Assembly (NCBI RefSeq): GCF_964275005.1
Contig: NC_092697.1
Span: forward strand, 17,510,638-17,574,637
DNA length: 64,000 nucleotides
Reading direction: 5' to 3'
DNA from: Diadema setosum
Taxonomy: Eukaryota > Echinodermata > Echinoidea > Diadematoida > Diadematidae
A model generated the notes under the pieces. The model did not search any database. It saw nothing but the letters and a program-made list of their open reading frames with translations, and had not been told where the DNA came from. Below are positions 54,377-64,000 of the stretch, in pieces. The translations under genes were made by a program, and so were the position numbers. Position 1 is the first letter of the stretch. Every line of letters starts with the position of its first letter.

Positions 54377-56490
54377 TCATTCAAGATGAAGATTGGGAAG
54401 ATGTTTTAACCTGTGACGATGCCGAAAGAGCATATCAGTTATTCTCTGCTAAATTTGAGATATATTTCAACATTAGTATACCTAAGATCAAGGCAGGGAG
54501 AAAACGTAATAAACCTATAAAACCTTGGATAAAAAGAGGAATTTTGAATTCTATAAATAAAAGAGATATTTTGTACAAAAGAAGTCTTCACCAAGCTATC
54601 CCTGAAAATGTTTTTAATTATAAGACATATCGAAATAAATTAACAAGCATTATTAAACAGTCCAAGCAAATGTATTTTTCTAAAAAGATAGATAATGCTC
54701 AAGGTAAAAGTTCAACTATATGGAAAATAATCAATGAAATTCTTAACAAGAGCAAATAATTATCTGATTCTCAAGTATTTTATAAAGATGGCAATACCAT
54801 AAGTAATCCGGTAGATATAAGTAATATGTTATTTATTAATATCAGTATTATGTTAATGAATATTTTGTGCATATTCGGTCCACAACAGGGCTCTAAAATC
54901 GATAAGAGTAATTGTGATTTCGCAGATTTTCTGCCACAACCAATAGAGTCATCCTTATTTCTTAACCCAACTGATTTTTTGAAATATTAAGAATTGTTCG
55001 TGCTTTTAAAAACAGTTATTCTGTCAGTCATGATGAAATCAGCACCCATTTACTTAAGCAGATTATAGGTAGTATTTTGTCTCCCTTAGTCCATATTTTT
55101 AATCTATCTCTTTCTTCTGGTATTTTTCCAAGTTCCTTCAAAATTGCTAAAGTAATACCGATTTATAAGAAAGATGATCCTACATGTGTAACTAATTACC
55201 GTCCCACTTCCATTCTCTCTAGTTTCTCCAAAATACTCGAGAGAATTGTATATAATAGGTTGTATGGATTTTTGTGTCAGAATGATTTCTTCAATCCTGA
55301 TCAATTCGGTTTCCGAACCAATCATTCTACTGATCACGCGCTAATGCAGTTATTTGATCGAGTATCGAGTGCCTTGGCAGATCGCAAACATGTAATTGGT
55401 ATATTTATGGATCTGAGCAACGCATTCGATACTCTTGACCACAAAATATTATTATATAAACTACGACATTACGGGGTTCGGGGTACTGCACTTACATGGT
55501 TTGAAAACTATTTGTTATGTAGAAAACAATTTGTTTCCTTTGATTCAGTATCCTACCTGTAACATGTGGAGTTCCCCAGGGTTCAATCTTAGGGCCGTTA
55601 TTGTCTTTAATCTACATCAATGATATTTCAAACGCATCATCTATGTTACAGCATATATTATTTGCTGATGATACAAATGTGTTTTACTCACATACTGACC
55701 TAAACCACTTAGTTGCTACATTGAACAATGAATTACCGAAATTATCTACATGGTTTAAAAGTAATATACTGGCACTTAATTTAAGCAAAACTAATTTCAT
55801 TCATTTTAAATGTAAAAAAGCTGATCTACCAGAATATGAATTGTATATTGATGGTACATCTCTTGAAAGGAAAATATCTAATTAATTTCTCGGTGTGTAT
55901 AATGAAAACCTAAAATGGGATGATCATGTAAAACACATTATTTTGCCTGTATCCCGTAACGTTGGCTTGTTAACTAAGCTTCAGTATTTTTTACCAACTC
56001 GTGTATTGTTTACCCTGTATAATGCCTTAATCTTACCATATATATATCGTATTGCAACATTGTTTGGGCGACCCACAAATGTAACACAGACCGTATACTT
56101 CTCCGACAGAAAAAAAGCAATTCGAGTGTGCAGTCGAGCACGCTCTCGAGATCACACCGACCCATTGTTTTTCCAGCTCAAATCCCTCAAGATAAAAAAA
56201 GCTGTATTTATGTTTTGTCTCAAGTCAAACCTCTTGCCTCCAATATTTAACAGAATATTTCGGTCAAATTCAGAGATTCACTCTTATCCAACCAGACAAT
56301 CCACAAATTTACATTTATTCAACCCCAAAACCGCACTCGCGCATCATTCTATCAGACACTCCGGCCCTGACACTTGGAATTCCCTTCCCACTGAAATTAA
56401 AAACATGACCACTATGTATTCATTTAAGAAGGCTGTAAAACTTCACCTCCTTGAGCAGTATTCCCCAGGATAACATTCTGATTTCTTTAT
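54377..56490 (+). mobile_element. Jockey/CR1-group LINE, 5'-truncated, plus strand
   Basis: It starts abruptly in the linker between endonuclease and RT (PIKPWIKRGILNSINKRD). RT follows at about 55077-55700: KVIPIYKKDDPTCVTNYRP, FGFRTNHSTDHAL, MDLSNAFDTLDHKILLYKL, the GVPQGSILGPLL region in another frame, and FADDTNVFYSH. The C-terminal part (IHSYPTRQSTNLHL, RHSGPDTWNSLPTEI) ends near 56473. Four or more frames are needed, so it is a pseudogene. It is related to but clearly diverged from the minus-strand LINE it abuts. Confidence 0.88.
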
Positions 56491-56761
56491 TGTATTATAA
56501 TCAAATGTATATGAACATGCACGTGATACATGATGCATGTATGTGTGCATACATATATCGATTTATTTATCTATCCATATTATGAATATGAGTATGTATA
56601 TGTATGTATAGGATAGGTACATAATGTATATTATATGAGCATGTATATGTATGTTTACGATGTGCCTTACCATTACTGCGTACATAAAATAAGCACGATA
56701 TATTTTATTTCATGTCAGATAACCATATGTATAAGATACTTTGTATTCACACGTTATAATC
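56491..56761. other. AT-rich junction between LINEs
   Basis: Repeated TATGTATATG-like words; probably 3' UTR of the upstream LINE plus old target DNA. No coding frame. Confidence 0.45.
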
Positions 56762-59700
56762 ATTATTATAAGGAGCATATGAACAAAAACAATATAGAAC
56801 TGATTAGTATCGAGCAGAGGAGCCATGGTGATGCAAAATTCAACTCATTTCACATTACTGTGAGCAAGGATGAGGAGCAAAAAGTTTTAGAACCAGAACT
56901 ATGGCCACATGGTGTGTGTATTAGACGGTGGTTTAATAGAAGAAATGAGCATGACATCGAGAAGAGTCAGTAAATGTATGGACAGTATGGACTATGGACA
57001 GTGATGTATAGACTTTTTGAGTTTATTTTTCCTTTTTGACATATTTTTATATGCTGACTAAAAATGAATTAAAAATATGTAGTTTTAATTGTAAGCATTT
57101 TAAGGATTCTGGGCCAAAATATGAATTTATGCAATTGTTGATGTTGAATAATGATGTCCTTTTTATACAGGAGCATTGTTTGTATAATAGTCAATTAAGT
57201 AAACTGAAGAAATGTGGGGATAATGTAGAACTGATTGGCAAAAGTTCTATGTCGGAGAATGTTCTGTTAAATGTTATGTTAAGACCCTATGGTGGCTGTG
57301 CTATATTATACAATGCTTTAGCAGGGTTTAGTTTGGATAAAGTAGAATGCAAACATAACAGGCTGTGTGCCGGTCGTCTTAAATGTGGGAATTTATGTGA
57401 TTTTTTGCTTATCAATGCTTATATGCCTTGTGATAATAATTGTCAAGATGAGGAATTTGTGGAAATTTTGGATGAAGTAGAACAAATTATACATAGAATT
57501 AATCCCTCACACATATTGTTTGGAGGGGATTTAAATACTGATTTTTCTAGAAATTCTCCACATTCTGTTGTTTTGAAACAGTTCACTGACAATGTAGGTT
57601 TATCTATAGGGATTGATGTTGAGAATGCAATTGTTCCTTATACTTTTATTGGCGGGAGATCTAATTCACGAATTGATCATTTTTTAATTTCCTGTGCATT
57701 AACATCATCTATTATATCATGTCATATTATAGACAATCACTTAATATCAGACCATGTTCCAGTTGAACTGATTATTGATGTGGAGGTAATTTACAGTGAT
57801 TACCGGTATGCGCATAGACCAAATGTACAGAAATTAGTATGGGAAAGAGCCTCAAATGAACATATTTTACAGTATAAAGCTACTCTGGATAATATGTTGG
57901 ATAGGATTGTCTGTGATAAGGATGTGCTAACCTGCACAAATGTACATTGTATTGAGCACCTTGATAATGTAAACAGTTTATATCAGGATATCATTTCAGC
58001 ATGTATTGATGCTTCTGAATTATGCATCCCCAAGTCTGGTCCAAGTAAGGACAGTCAGGCAAGTAGGAAATGCGAAAATATTCCTGGTTGGAGTGAATAT
58101 GTTGAGCCCTTAAGACAGGAATCTCTTATGTGGCACCACCACTGGAAGGCATCTGGTTGCCCCCATGTTGGTGAGATTGCTGACCAGCATAGGTTGAGTA
58201 GGGCTAGATATCACAGAGCTGTTAGGAAGGTTATTAGAGACTCTGAATTGTTAAGAATGGAAAGTATGGGTGCTGCATTATGTGATAATAGGTATAGAGA
58301 TTTATGGAAAGAGGTTAAGAAATTAAAGGGAAAAAATAATTTATATGCTAATACAGTTGATGGTTTAAGTGGTGAGGAGAGTATTGCAGAGGTTTTTAGT
58401 GCAAAGTATAATTGTCTTTATAATTCAGTACCATATGAGTCTCATGAGATTAAGGATATTTGTGAGGAAATTGATAACAAATTAATGGTTGAGGGGTTAG
58501 AGAATATGGTAACTGTTAATTATGTTAGAGAGGGTATAGCAAAATTGAAAAGTGGTAAAAGTGGGGGCGATGAGGGTATGTATTCTGATCATGTTATAAA
58601 TGGAACAAACTCTTTGATTGTTTGGTTGACATGTTTATTTAATTGTATGGTAGTTCATGGAGTCTGCCCGACCAGCATGTCATGGGGCACCATGGTTCCT
58701 ATACCGAAGGATAAAAGAAAATCTTTGGCTTGTTCAGATAATTATAGAGCCATTACTCTCAGCAGTATTATTGGAAAGGTATTTGATTGGGTGATTTTAT
58801 TTTTGGAAAAAGATCATTTGAGAACCTCTGATATGCAATTTGGATTTAAAGAGCACTCATCAACAACTCAGTGCACATTTGTTATGTCTGAGGTTATCTC
58901 TTATTATAATTACAACAGAAGTGATGTATATGTCATGTTATTAGATGCATCTAAGGCATTTGATAGGGTGAATTATTCAGTACTTTTTAGAAAGCTGTTG
59001 CAAAGGAATATATCTCCAGCAATTTTGAGGGTGTTGGTGAGTTTATATATTAATCAAATGTTATATGTAAGATGGGGTTTAAAATGTTCAGATAGATTTT
59101 CTGTGCAGAATGGAGTAAAACAGGGTGGGGTATTATCCCCTGTATTGTTTTTGGTATATGTTGATGATTTGTTTTTAAGACTTCAGGAGAGTGGAATTGG
59201 ATGTACAATGGGTGACAGTTATGCAGGCTGTCTGGGTTATGCAGATGATTTGTCATTATTAGCCCCAACAAAAAGGGGTTTACAAAAGTTGATAGATATA
59301 TGTGAAAATTATGCTCAAGAACATGATATATTATTTAATGGTAAGAAGAGTCAGTTTTTGATTTTTAAGGGAAAAGGCAACCCATCTATAGATTGCCAAG
59401 TTATAGTGAATGGTACTTCTGTCTCAAATATTCAAAGGGCTACTCATTTGGGACATTGTTTGAGTACTGTTGATCAGGAAAGTTGTGTACATGAAACCAT
59501 TGCTCAGTTTTGGAGAAGTTTTAACATTTTCAGATCGGATTTTGGACATATTTACTCATCTTTACAGTGTCAGCTTTTTAAGCAATATTGCTGTAGTTTT
59601 TATGGTTCACCTATTTGGTCTGTTTTGAGTAAGGGATTTAGTGATATTTGTATTGCATGGAGAAAAGCTCTGAGAAAGATATGGAGGATAAGTAATAGAA

Positions 59701-60160
59701 CTCATTGTGATCTTGTGGCTGAATTATCTAATAGTGTTCCCCTTGAGCAAAAGCTCGTACAGATTTTTATGAGATTTCATAGCAAAGCACTTCATTTTGG
59801 TTCAAATTTGCTGAAATCTACCATTAGGGTTGCATGCCTAAATCCGAATTCTATTTTTTGTAGTAATGTGAAGGAGGCTGAGCGCCTTAATGTTGGGTAT
59901 AACAATATCAGTTTAAATATAGACAGTGAGTTACAGTGTAAAGCCCAGTCAGTGAGGGATTTAGTAGACATTAGGGATGGGGTCAAACATTGTGATCTTT
60001 TTAATCGAACCGAATTATGTGAAATTATTGATTCTTTGTGTTTTACTTGAAATGTGATTTTTAAATCTGTCAATATTTTTTTTGTCATGTTTATTTATTG
60101 TATATGTGATTTCTATGTTATTTGATTGCCTTTAATTGTGCGAATAAAAGATATATATAT
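56762..60160 (+). mobile_element. APE-type LINE with complete ORF2, truncated in ORF1
   Basis: It begins inside the C-terminal part of an ORF1-like frame ending at 56973 (FNSFHITVSKDEEQK, LEPELWPHGVCIRRWF). A 77-bp gap separates this from the ATG of ORF2 at 57051. The 3' end is a short UTR finishing AATAAAAGATATATATATA near 60142-60160, a TA-type tail. Only the 5' part of ORF1 is missing, so the copy is 5'-truncated but recent-looking. Confidence 0.85.
57051..60050 (+). CDS. LINE ORF2: AP endonuclease-reverse transcriptase, uninterrupted
   Basis: 999 codons from the ATG at 57051 without a stop. The AP endonuclease spans about residues 5-240, with GGDLNTDF near 157, SRIDHFLIS near 213 and SDHVPVEL near 233 as the metal and catalytic boxes. 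RT is at about 500-790: DNYRAITLSSIIGKVF, MQFGFKEHSSTTQCTF, MLLDASKAFDRVNY, NGVKQGGVLSPVLFLVYVDD and the catalytic GYADDLSLL near 730. A Cys/His-poor C-terminal region follows (FKQYCCSFYGSPIW, AWRKALRKIWRI). It nicks target DNA and copies the element RNA at the nick. The clade is uncertain (I/Jockey-like versus another APE clade). ORF1 is incomplete in this copy. Confidence 0.92.
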   Translation: MLTKNELKICSFNCKHFKDSGPKYEFMQLLMLNNDVLFIQEHCLYNSQLSKLKKCGDNVELIGKSSMSENVLLNVMLRPYGGCAILYNALAGFSLDKVECKHNRLCAGRLKCGNLCDFLLINAYMPCDNNCQDEEFVEILDEVEQIIHRINPSHILFGGDLNTDFSRNSPHSVVLKQFTDNVGLSIGIDVENAIVPYTFIGGRSNSRIDHFLISCALTSSIISCHIIDNHLISDHVPVELIIDVEVIYSDYRYAHRPNVQKLVWERASNEHILQYKATLDNMLDRIVCDKDVLTCTNVHCIEHLDNVNSLYQDIISACIDASELCIPKSGPSKDSQASRKCENIPGWSEYVEPLRQESLMWHHHWKASGCPHVGEIADQHRLSRARYHRAVRKVIRDSELLRMESMGAALCDNRYRDLWKEVKKLKGKNNLYANTVDGLSGEESIAEVFSAKYNCLYNSVPYESHEIKDICEEIDNKLMVEGLENMVTVNYVREGIAKLKSGKSGGDEGMYSDHVINGTNSLIVWLTCLFNCMVVHGVCPTSMSWGTMVPIPKDKRKSLACSDNYRAITLSSIIGKVFDWVILFLEKDHLRTSDMQFGFKEHSSTTQCTFVMSEVISYYNYNRSDVYVMLLDASKAFDRVNYSVLFRKLLQRNISPAILRVLVSLYINQMLYVRWGLKCSDRFSVQNGVKQGGVLSPVLFLVYVDDLFLRLQESGIGCTMGDSYAGCLGYADDLSLLAPTKRGLQKLIDICENYAQEHDILFNGKKSQFLIFKGKGNPSIDCQVIVNGTSVSNIQRATHLGHCLSTVDQESCVHETIAQFWRSFNIFRSDFGHIYSSLQCQLFKQYCCSFYGSPIWSVLSKGFSDICIAWRKALRKIWRISNRTHCDLVAELSNSVPLEQKLVQIFMRFHSKALHFGSNLLKSTIRVACLNPNSIFCSNVKEAERLNVGYNNISLNIDSELQCKAQSVRDLVDIRDGVKHCDLFNRTELCEIIDSLCFT

Positions 60161-60330
60161 AATTTTCATATTGCTTATTCGGTCATTACTCCGGCAAAGG
60201 CAACTGAACGTGTTAACTTTAATATCATTATCATATTGTATTTATTACCATTACTATTATTGTAAAGTAGTTGGAGTGGTACACATACACTCTGTAACTT
60301 TCCCTTTTCCCCCTACCCTTCCCTATTTGA
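60161..60330. other. Short unassigned spacer
   Basis: Non-coding DNA between the LINE tail and the (AAT)n tail of the minus-strand L2-like fragment. Confidence 0.4.
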
Positions 60331-61040
60331 TAATAATAATAATAATACTAATAATGATAATAATAATAATAATAATAATAATAATTGTATTTATATGGCG
60401 CTTCATACTGACGTTTCTAAGCGCACTTTTGCTACTCATACAAATAGACTAGAAAACACAATAGCATTAACAAAATCAGCGTTAACAGTAACAAAAGAAT
60501 AAGAAAGAAAAGAAAAGAAAAGAAAAGAAAAATACATGTGATGCAATGGTACAATAATTGATAACTGTGTGCGCCTCCAGAAAAAAAAAAATACAACTGA
60601 TTAAACAGGTGAGTTTTGAGAAGAATTTTAAATGATTCGACAGATGAGGCATTCTGAATATAAAGAGGGAGTTTATTCCAAAGAGTGGGAGCAATGGAAG
60701 GGAAGGCTCGGTCACCATAACGGGTTTTTGTACGTGGGCCATGAAGTAATTGGAGAGAGGAAGATGAACGGAGGGGTCGGGCAGAAGAGGAGGAGCGGAG
60801 AGAGACTAGGTTTTGAAGATATATGGGTGCAAGATTACGTGTGATTTTGTACGTCAGAAGAAGGATCTTGAAAGTAATACGGGAATGGACTGGAAGCCAA
60901 TGGAGTGAGCGGAGATCAGGAGATATATGGTCATGTCTCCTACTAAGGGAGACTAATCTAGCGGCTGGATTTTGGATACGTTGGAAAGGGGATATGTGAG
61001 AGTTGCAGTAGTCCAGATAGGAGGAGACGATTTCTCTCTT
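60331..61040 (-). mobile_element. L2/CR1-like LINE 3' fragment, minus strand
   Basis: The minus strand encodes the typical C-terminal end of CR1/L2 RT proteins: DLRSLHWLPVHSRITFKILL, GPRTKTRYGDRAFPSIAPTL, WNKLPLYIQN and ESFKILLKTHLF. The 3' end reads AGCGCCATATAAATACAATT and finishes in (ATT)n at 60331-60385, the classic L2-type 3' terminus. Only the last part of the element is present. A T/C-rich stretch at 60498-60530 lies in the 3' UTR. Confidence 0.88.
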
Positions 61041-61270
61041 TCTCCATTCCCTATTCTATCCAGAGTAGGTAAGCATATAGTCTCCATGCCGTCAAGCCTC
61101 GGCTTATTTTGGAGACCCTTCTGTTTAAGTTCCATAAGCTGTTTGTATTTGTTTTGCATAATTGTACTAAAAACTATGTGTCGATATACTGTTTGTCATA
61201 AATGACAAGTACATGATCATATCTGATGTAACGGAATTAAGCAGAAATAAATCAAATCAAATCAAATCGA
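61041..61270 (+). mobile_element. LINE/SINE 3' tail, plus strand
   Basis: 3' UTR-like sequence ending AGAAATAAATCAAATCAAAT, a pentanucleotide ATCAA tail of the CR1/Jockey kind. It begins at the 5' break of the L2-like fragment, so the two truncated elements are back to back. No coding domain remains. Confidence 0.5.
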
Positions 61271-61839
61271 AATGCTGACTGTCTTGAATGATTTGCTGTC
61301 TCTAAATTTTAAGATAAGACTGAAATACCGATAACGCAGAAACATTACTGGGAAGCTGTAGCAGAATGAGAATAACTTCATGTAATTCAATTATCTAATT
61401 ATGTTGCGTTCTGTTATACATATTACGGTACGGATCATTTTAGAAACCTGTTTCGGTCCTAGGCGTTTAGAAATAAAATATGGGACAACCCCTATCCCAA
61501 TCGATGGCCATGTTTGTGTGTGTATGTGTGTGTGTATGTGTATGTGTGTGTGTGTGTGCAATTGATGTGCATGCACCCGTTTTCATTCCTCAAACACATG
61601 TCAAATTTCACATTTCGGACTGATTTGTGTATTGTAATTTTGTAAATGGAATGCTCATCCTCTACCAGGGGTGTTATCAGAATATGGATTTTGTGAAGTA
61701 TTCTGTATTTCCTCATATTAGCTTGACTTGAGATTTTGAACAATTCTGCCTTTCTGACCTACAGGTGATTTTTACACTGGTCCGACATGTTGGCATCCCT
61801 GTACTTGTGAACAGTGCATAAGGTCTATTGAATAATATA
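61271..61839. other. AT-rich spacer with (TG)n microsatellite
   Basis: A (TG)n/(TATG)n microsatellite lies at about 61513-61558. There is no other supported feature; the last part may be the 5' region of the following LINE. Confidence 0.4.
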
Positions 61840-62190
61840 ATGTACATGGTCATCTACCGAGGCATAAACTGTATTGCAGTAGCATTGCACAATGGGCCAT
61901 TGGTTACTCTCATGGTATATGGTAGCATATCTCTTAGTCATATCATCACTGGTCATTATATCCCAACATCAAGTGTGATACTCTTGTGCAGTGGAGATGT
62001 GGAAACCAACCCAGGTCCCAGACCACCAAAGTTCCCATGTGGAGAATCTGGAAAAGCCTGCACAAGTTATAGAGGTGCTAAATCCAGCATTCTTTGTGAA
62101 TCATGTGACACATGGTATCATGCTGACTGTGTTGGCATCAACACATCCTTTCTAGCTCTTCTTGGGAGGTCAGAACTGTCATGGGAGTGA
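61840..62190 (+). CDS. N-terminal LINE frame: hydrophobic leader, 2A-like motif, PHD-type zinc finger
   Basis: The frame opens at the ATG at 61840 with a hydrophobic leader. It then reads SSVILLCSGDVETNPGP, with DVETNPGP at 61996-62019, an exact fit to the D-(V/I)-E-x-N-P-G-P consensus of 2A ribosome-skipping peptides. A Cys/His-rich segment follows: PCGESGKACTS, then ILCESCDTWYHADCVGI, a PHD-type pattern. In known 2A proteins the ribosome releases the chain between G and P, so the leader and the PHD-containing product would be separate. Similar 2A-led LINE proteins are described from sea urchin. The frame closes at 62190 shortly after the finger, probably by decay. Confidence 0.75.
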   Translation: MYMVIYRGINCIAVALHNGPLVTLMVYGSISLSHIITGHYIPTSSVILLCSGDVETNPGPRPPKFPCGESGKACTSYRGAKSSILCESCDTWYHADCVGINTSFLALLGRSELSWE

Positions 62191-63403
62191 TGTAAATGTG
62201 GTTTACCAAACCCTTCATCAAGCCTCTTTGACACAATTATCATGTTAGACTCATCAACGTCCACTGATGATTCAACTAGTCAATCAAGTACCTCAGGCAA
62301 CACAACACCAAACTAAGAGCCACCAGGTTCACCGTTTGCATCCTCTTCCCCTTCTAAAAAGCGATATCCTCGTAGAACCACCTACGAACCTTGATAATCA
62401 ACTTTCAGAGTATATTCTCAAAACGGAGTTCTGGAGTCTGATTGATGCAGCCAGACCGGATGTTATCATGGGCTGTGAAACATGGCTGAATCCATGAACA
62501 GGAGATGGTGAAATATTTCCGTCTGGATACAAGCTTTACAGGAAAGACAGAAAAGATGGTTATGGTGGCGTTCTAGTGGCAATTACATTAAGTCTTGACA
62601 GTCATGGAATCCAATTTGCTGGGGAAGCTGAGACTGTTGCCGCTAAGGTCTCCAATGGAAAGCAGGACATTGTATTTGCTTCTGCTTATAGACCACCAAA
62701 CAGCAATCAAGCTTACATGGACAACCTGAACCAAGCAATCATGGATACCTGCAGTGTTAATCCTAGCTCAGCAGTATGGATTGGTGGAGACATGAACCCA
62801 CCAGATATAAATTTGGAAACAGAACAGATCACATCTCACCAATAAAAACATTCCATCAGTGAATCATACCTTCAAACACTTGCTACAAAGGGCTTGAACA
62901 GATCGTCAACTTCCCTACCAGAAGAGACAACATTCTGGACACCATTTCTACAAATCGCCCAACGTTATTTCGGTAGTGTCAGCCCATGCCGGGGCTAAGT
63001 GACCATGATGTAATATTCACAGAACTGGGAATCAAGGCGACAAAACGAAAACCAGTCCGAAGAGAAATCTTACTCTGTAAAAAAGCAGACTTGGAGTGTA
63101 TTCGTTCTTGTGCAAAAAAGTGGGCAGACAAGTTTGTCTCCGACAACGACATCTCCACTCCAATTGAAACCTTGCTTGAGGACACTCAGCGCTCACTGGA
63201 CAAACTTGTTAAGGATCATGTACCATCAAAAATGTCCTCATCAGGATGTAATCAATGTTGGTTTAACATCACAACCAAACGCATGTGCCGTAAGAAACGA
63301 AGGGCCTACAGAAAAGCAAAGCACATCTCAAGCAAGTCCACCAGCACTGCTAAAGCAAAGATGAAGACTTGGAGCCACCTTATTCACAAAGTCGCGACAG
63401 CAT
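61840..63403 (+). mobile_element. CR1-like LINE with 2A motif and PHD finger, decayed
   Basis: The first frame (61840-62190) carries the 2A-type motif and a PHD-type finger. Downstream, in shifted frames, the AP endonuclease follows: LIDAARPDVIMGCETWLNP near 62440, RKDRKDGYGGVLVAI near 62545, SAYRPPNSNQAYMDNLNQAI near 62680, GGDMNPPDIN near 62782, then LSDHDVIFTELGIKA near 62990. The linker to RT ends near 63403 (WFNITTKRMCRKKRRAYRKA). RT is absent because another LINE fragment starts at 63404. Stops and shifts between the blocks show it is inactive. Confidence 0.82.
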
Positions 63404-64000
63404 AGACAAGGGGGTGGTGTTGCGCTTTATGTGCTGGAATCATGTAACCCAAAACAAAGGAAAATTTAAGTACCCACAGAACTGGAGGTTCTTTGGGTGA
63501 AAATGCGACCTCTTACGGCTTCCGCGAGCAATTTCGCAACTGATCGTAGCAGTAGTATACCATCCGCCAGACAGTGTACTGACAGACAGACTCATCGATC
63601 ATTTACAGGACACCATGGGCTAGATCTGAAGCCAATATCCAGATACTGGCATAGCGATTATGGAAGATTTCAATCAACTTGACTTAACTACCTTGCTTGC
63701 TAACGCAAACTTTACACAAGTCGTCAAGACGCCAACGAGAGATAATAGGATCTTAGACAAGATAGTGACAAACTTCCCTAATTTCTATGACCAGCCACTT
63801 GTCTGTTGTCCATTAGGAGCAAGTGATCACAACATGGTGGTGTGGTCACCGAGTACCCCTCCTCATTACCAAAACTCTACCTCAAAACGAATAACAAGAC
63901 CACTTAGAGATTCATACTTGAGGCGATTCGGGTCCTGGATCACAAGCTATGATTGGAGTTCTGTCATGGACAGCATCTCGTCAGACGAGCAGACCTGCCA
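63404..64000 (+). mobile_element. Second CR1-like LINE fragment: AP endonuclease, cut by the window end
   Basis: It starts at RQGGGVALYVLE (near 63404), inside an AP endonuclease domain. In several frames it continues through AVVYHPPDSVLTDRLIDHL, MEDFNQLDLTTLLANANF, TPTRDNRILDKIVTNFP, LGASDHNMVVWSP and LRDSYLRRFGSWI. The catalytic N-terminal Asn-Glu part is missing, and frame changes show decay. It directly follows the 2A-bearing LINE and continues beyond the window. Confidence 0.75.

Overview
This is eukaryotic nuclear DNA made almost entirely of transposable elements and repeats. It contains parts of at most one host gene, split into exons by introns full of mobile DNA. The most likely source is a marine invertebrate deuterostome (echinoderm, hemichordate or cephalochordate grade). 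The main reasons are Ty3/gypsy elements with the Gmr1-type pol order (integrase before reverse transcriptase), a group described from deuterostomes, and a CR1-like LINE with a 2A-type motif before a PHD finger, as known from sea urchin. Supporting signs are a Penelope-like relic, tRNA-derived SINEs and many MITEs. No rRNA, CRISPR or bacterial-type operon is seen.

Layout. 1-2745: clusters of short perfect palindromes around an 18-bp motif flank a CTAG-rich island. 2748-4110: Penelope-like RT relic on the minus strand, split by a small insertion. 5308-35878: inverted terminal repeats of about 300 bp, each starting CAGCGTGTCCCAGAA and flanked by TA, enclose three zones of tandem repeats built on the word CCAACGTTGG. 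I read this as one large non-autonomous Tc1/mariner-like element, about 6.7 kb before later insertions, whose array was then hit by two LTR retrotransposons. The first is a young Gmr1-like element present as a tandem pair sharing the middle LTR (10287-25952), with one 5-bp duplication (TTGGC) at the outer ends. The second is an older, broken gypsy-like element with conventional pol order (about 26007-34241).

37375-37919 and 39657-39998 hold MITEs. 38874-50626 holds candidate exons of a host gene for a type II membrane protein. Exons 2-4 fit in splice phase, and intron 3 is about 9 kb. That intron contains two SINE copies of one family in opposite orientations, a degenerate terminal-inverted-repeat element, and a 5-kb inverted repeat. 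The inverted repeat's spacer carries a piggyBac-type MITE, and one arm carries a different SINE.

51965-64000 is a LINE graveyard: two truncated LINEs meeting head to head, one LINE with an uninterrupted 999-codon endonuclease-RT frame, an L2-like 3' end, a decayed CR1-like LINE with the 2A motif and PHD finger, and a further endonuclease fragment running off the window.

All calls come from reading the sequence and from translation. Family assignments without a database search are marked with lower confidence.
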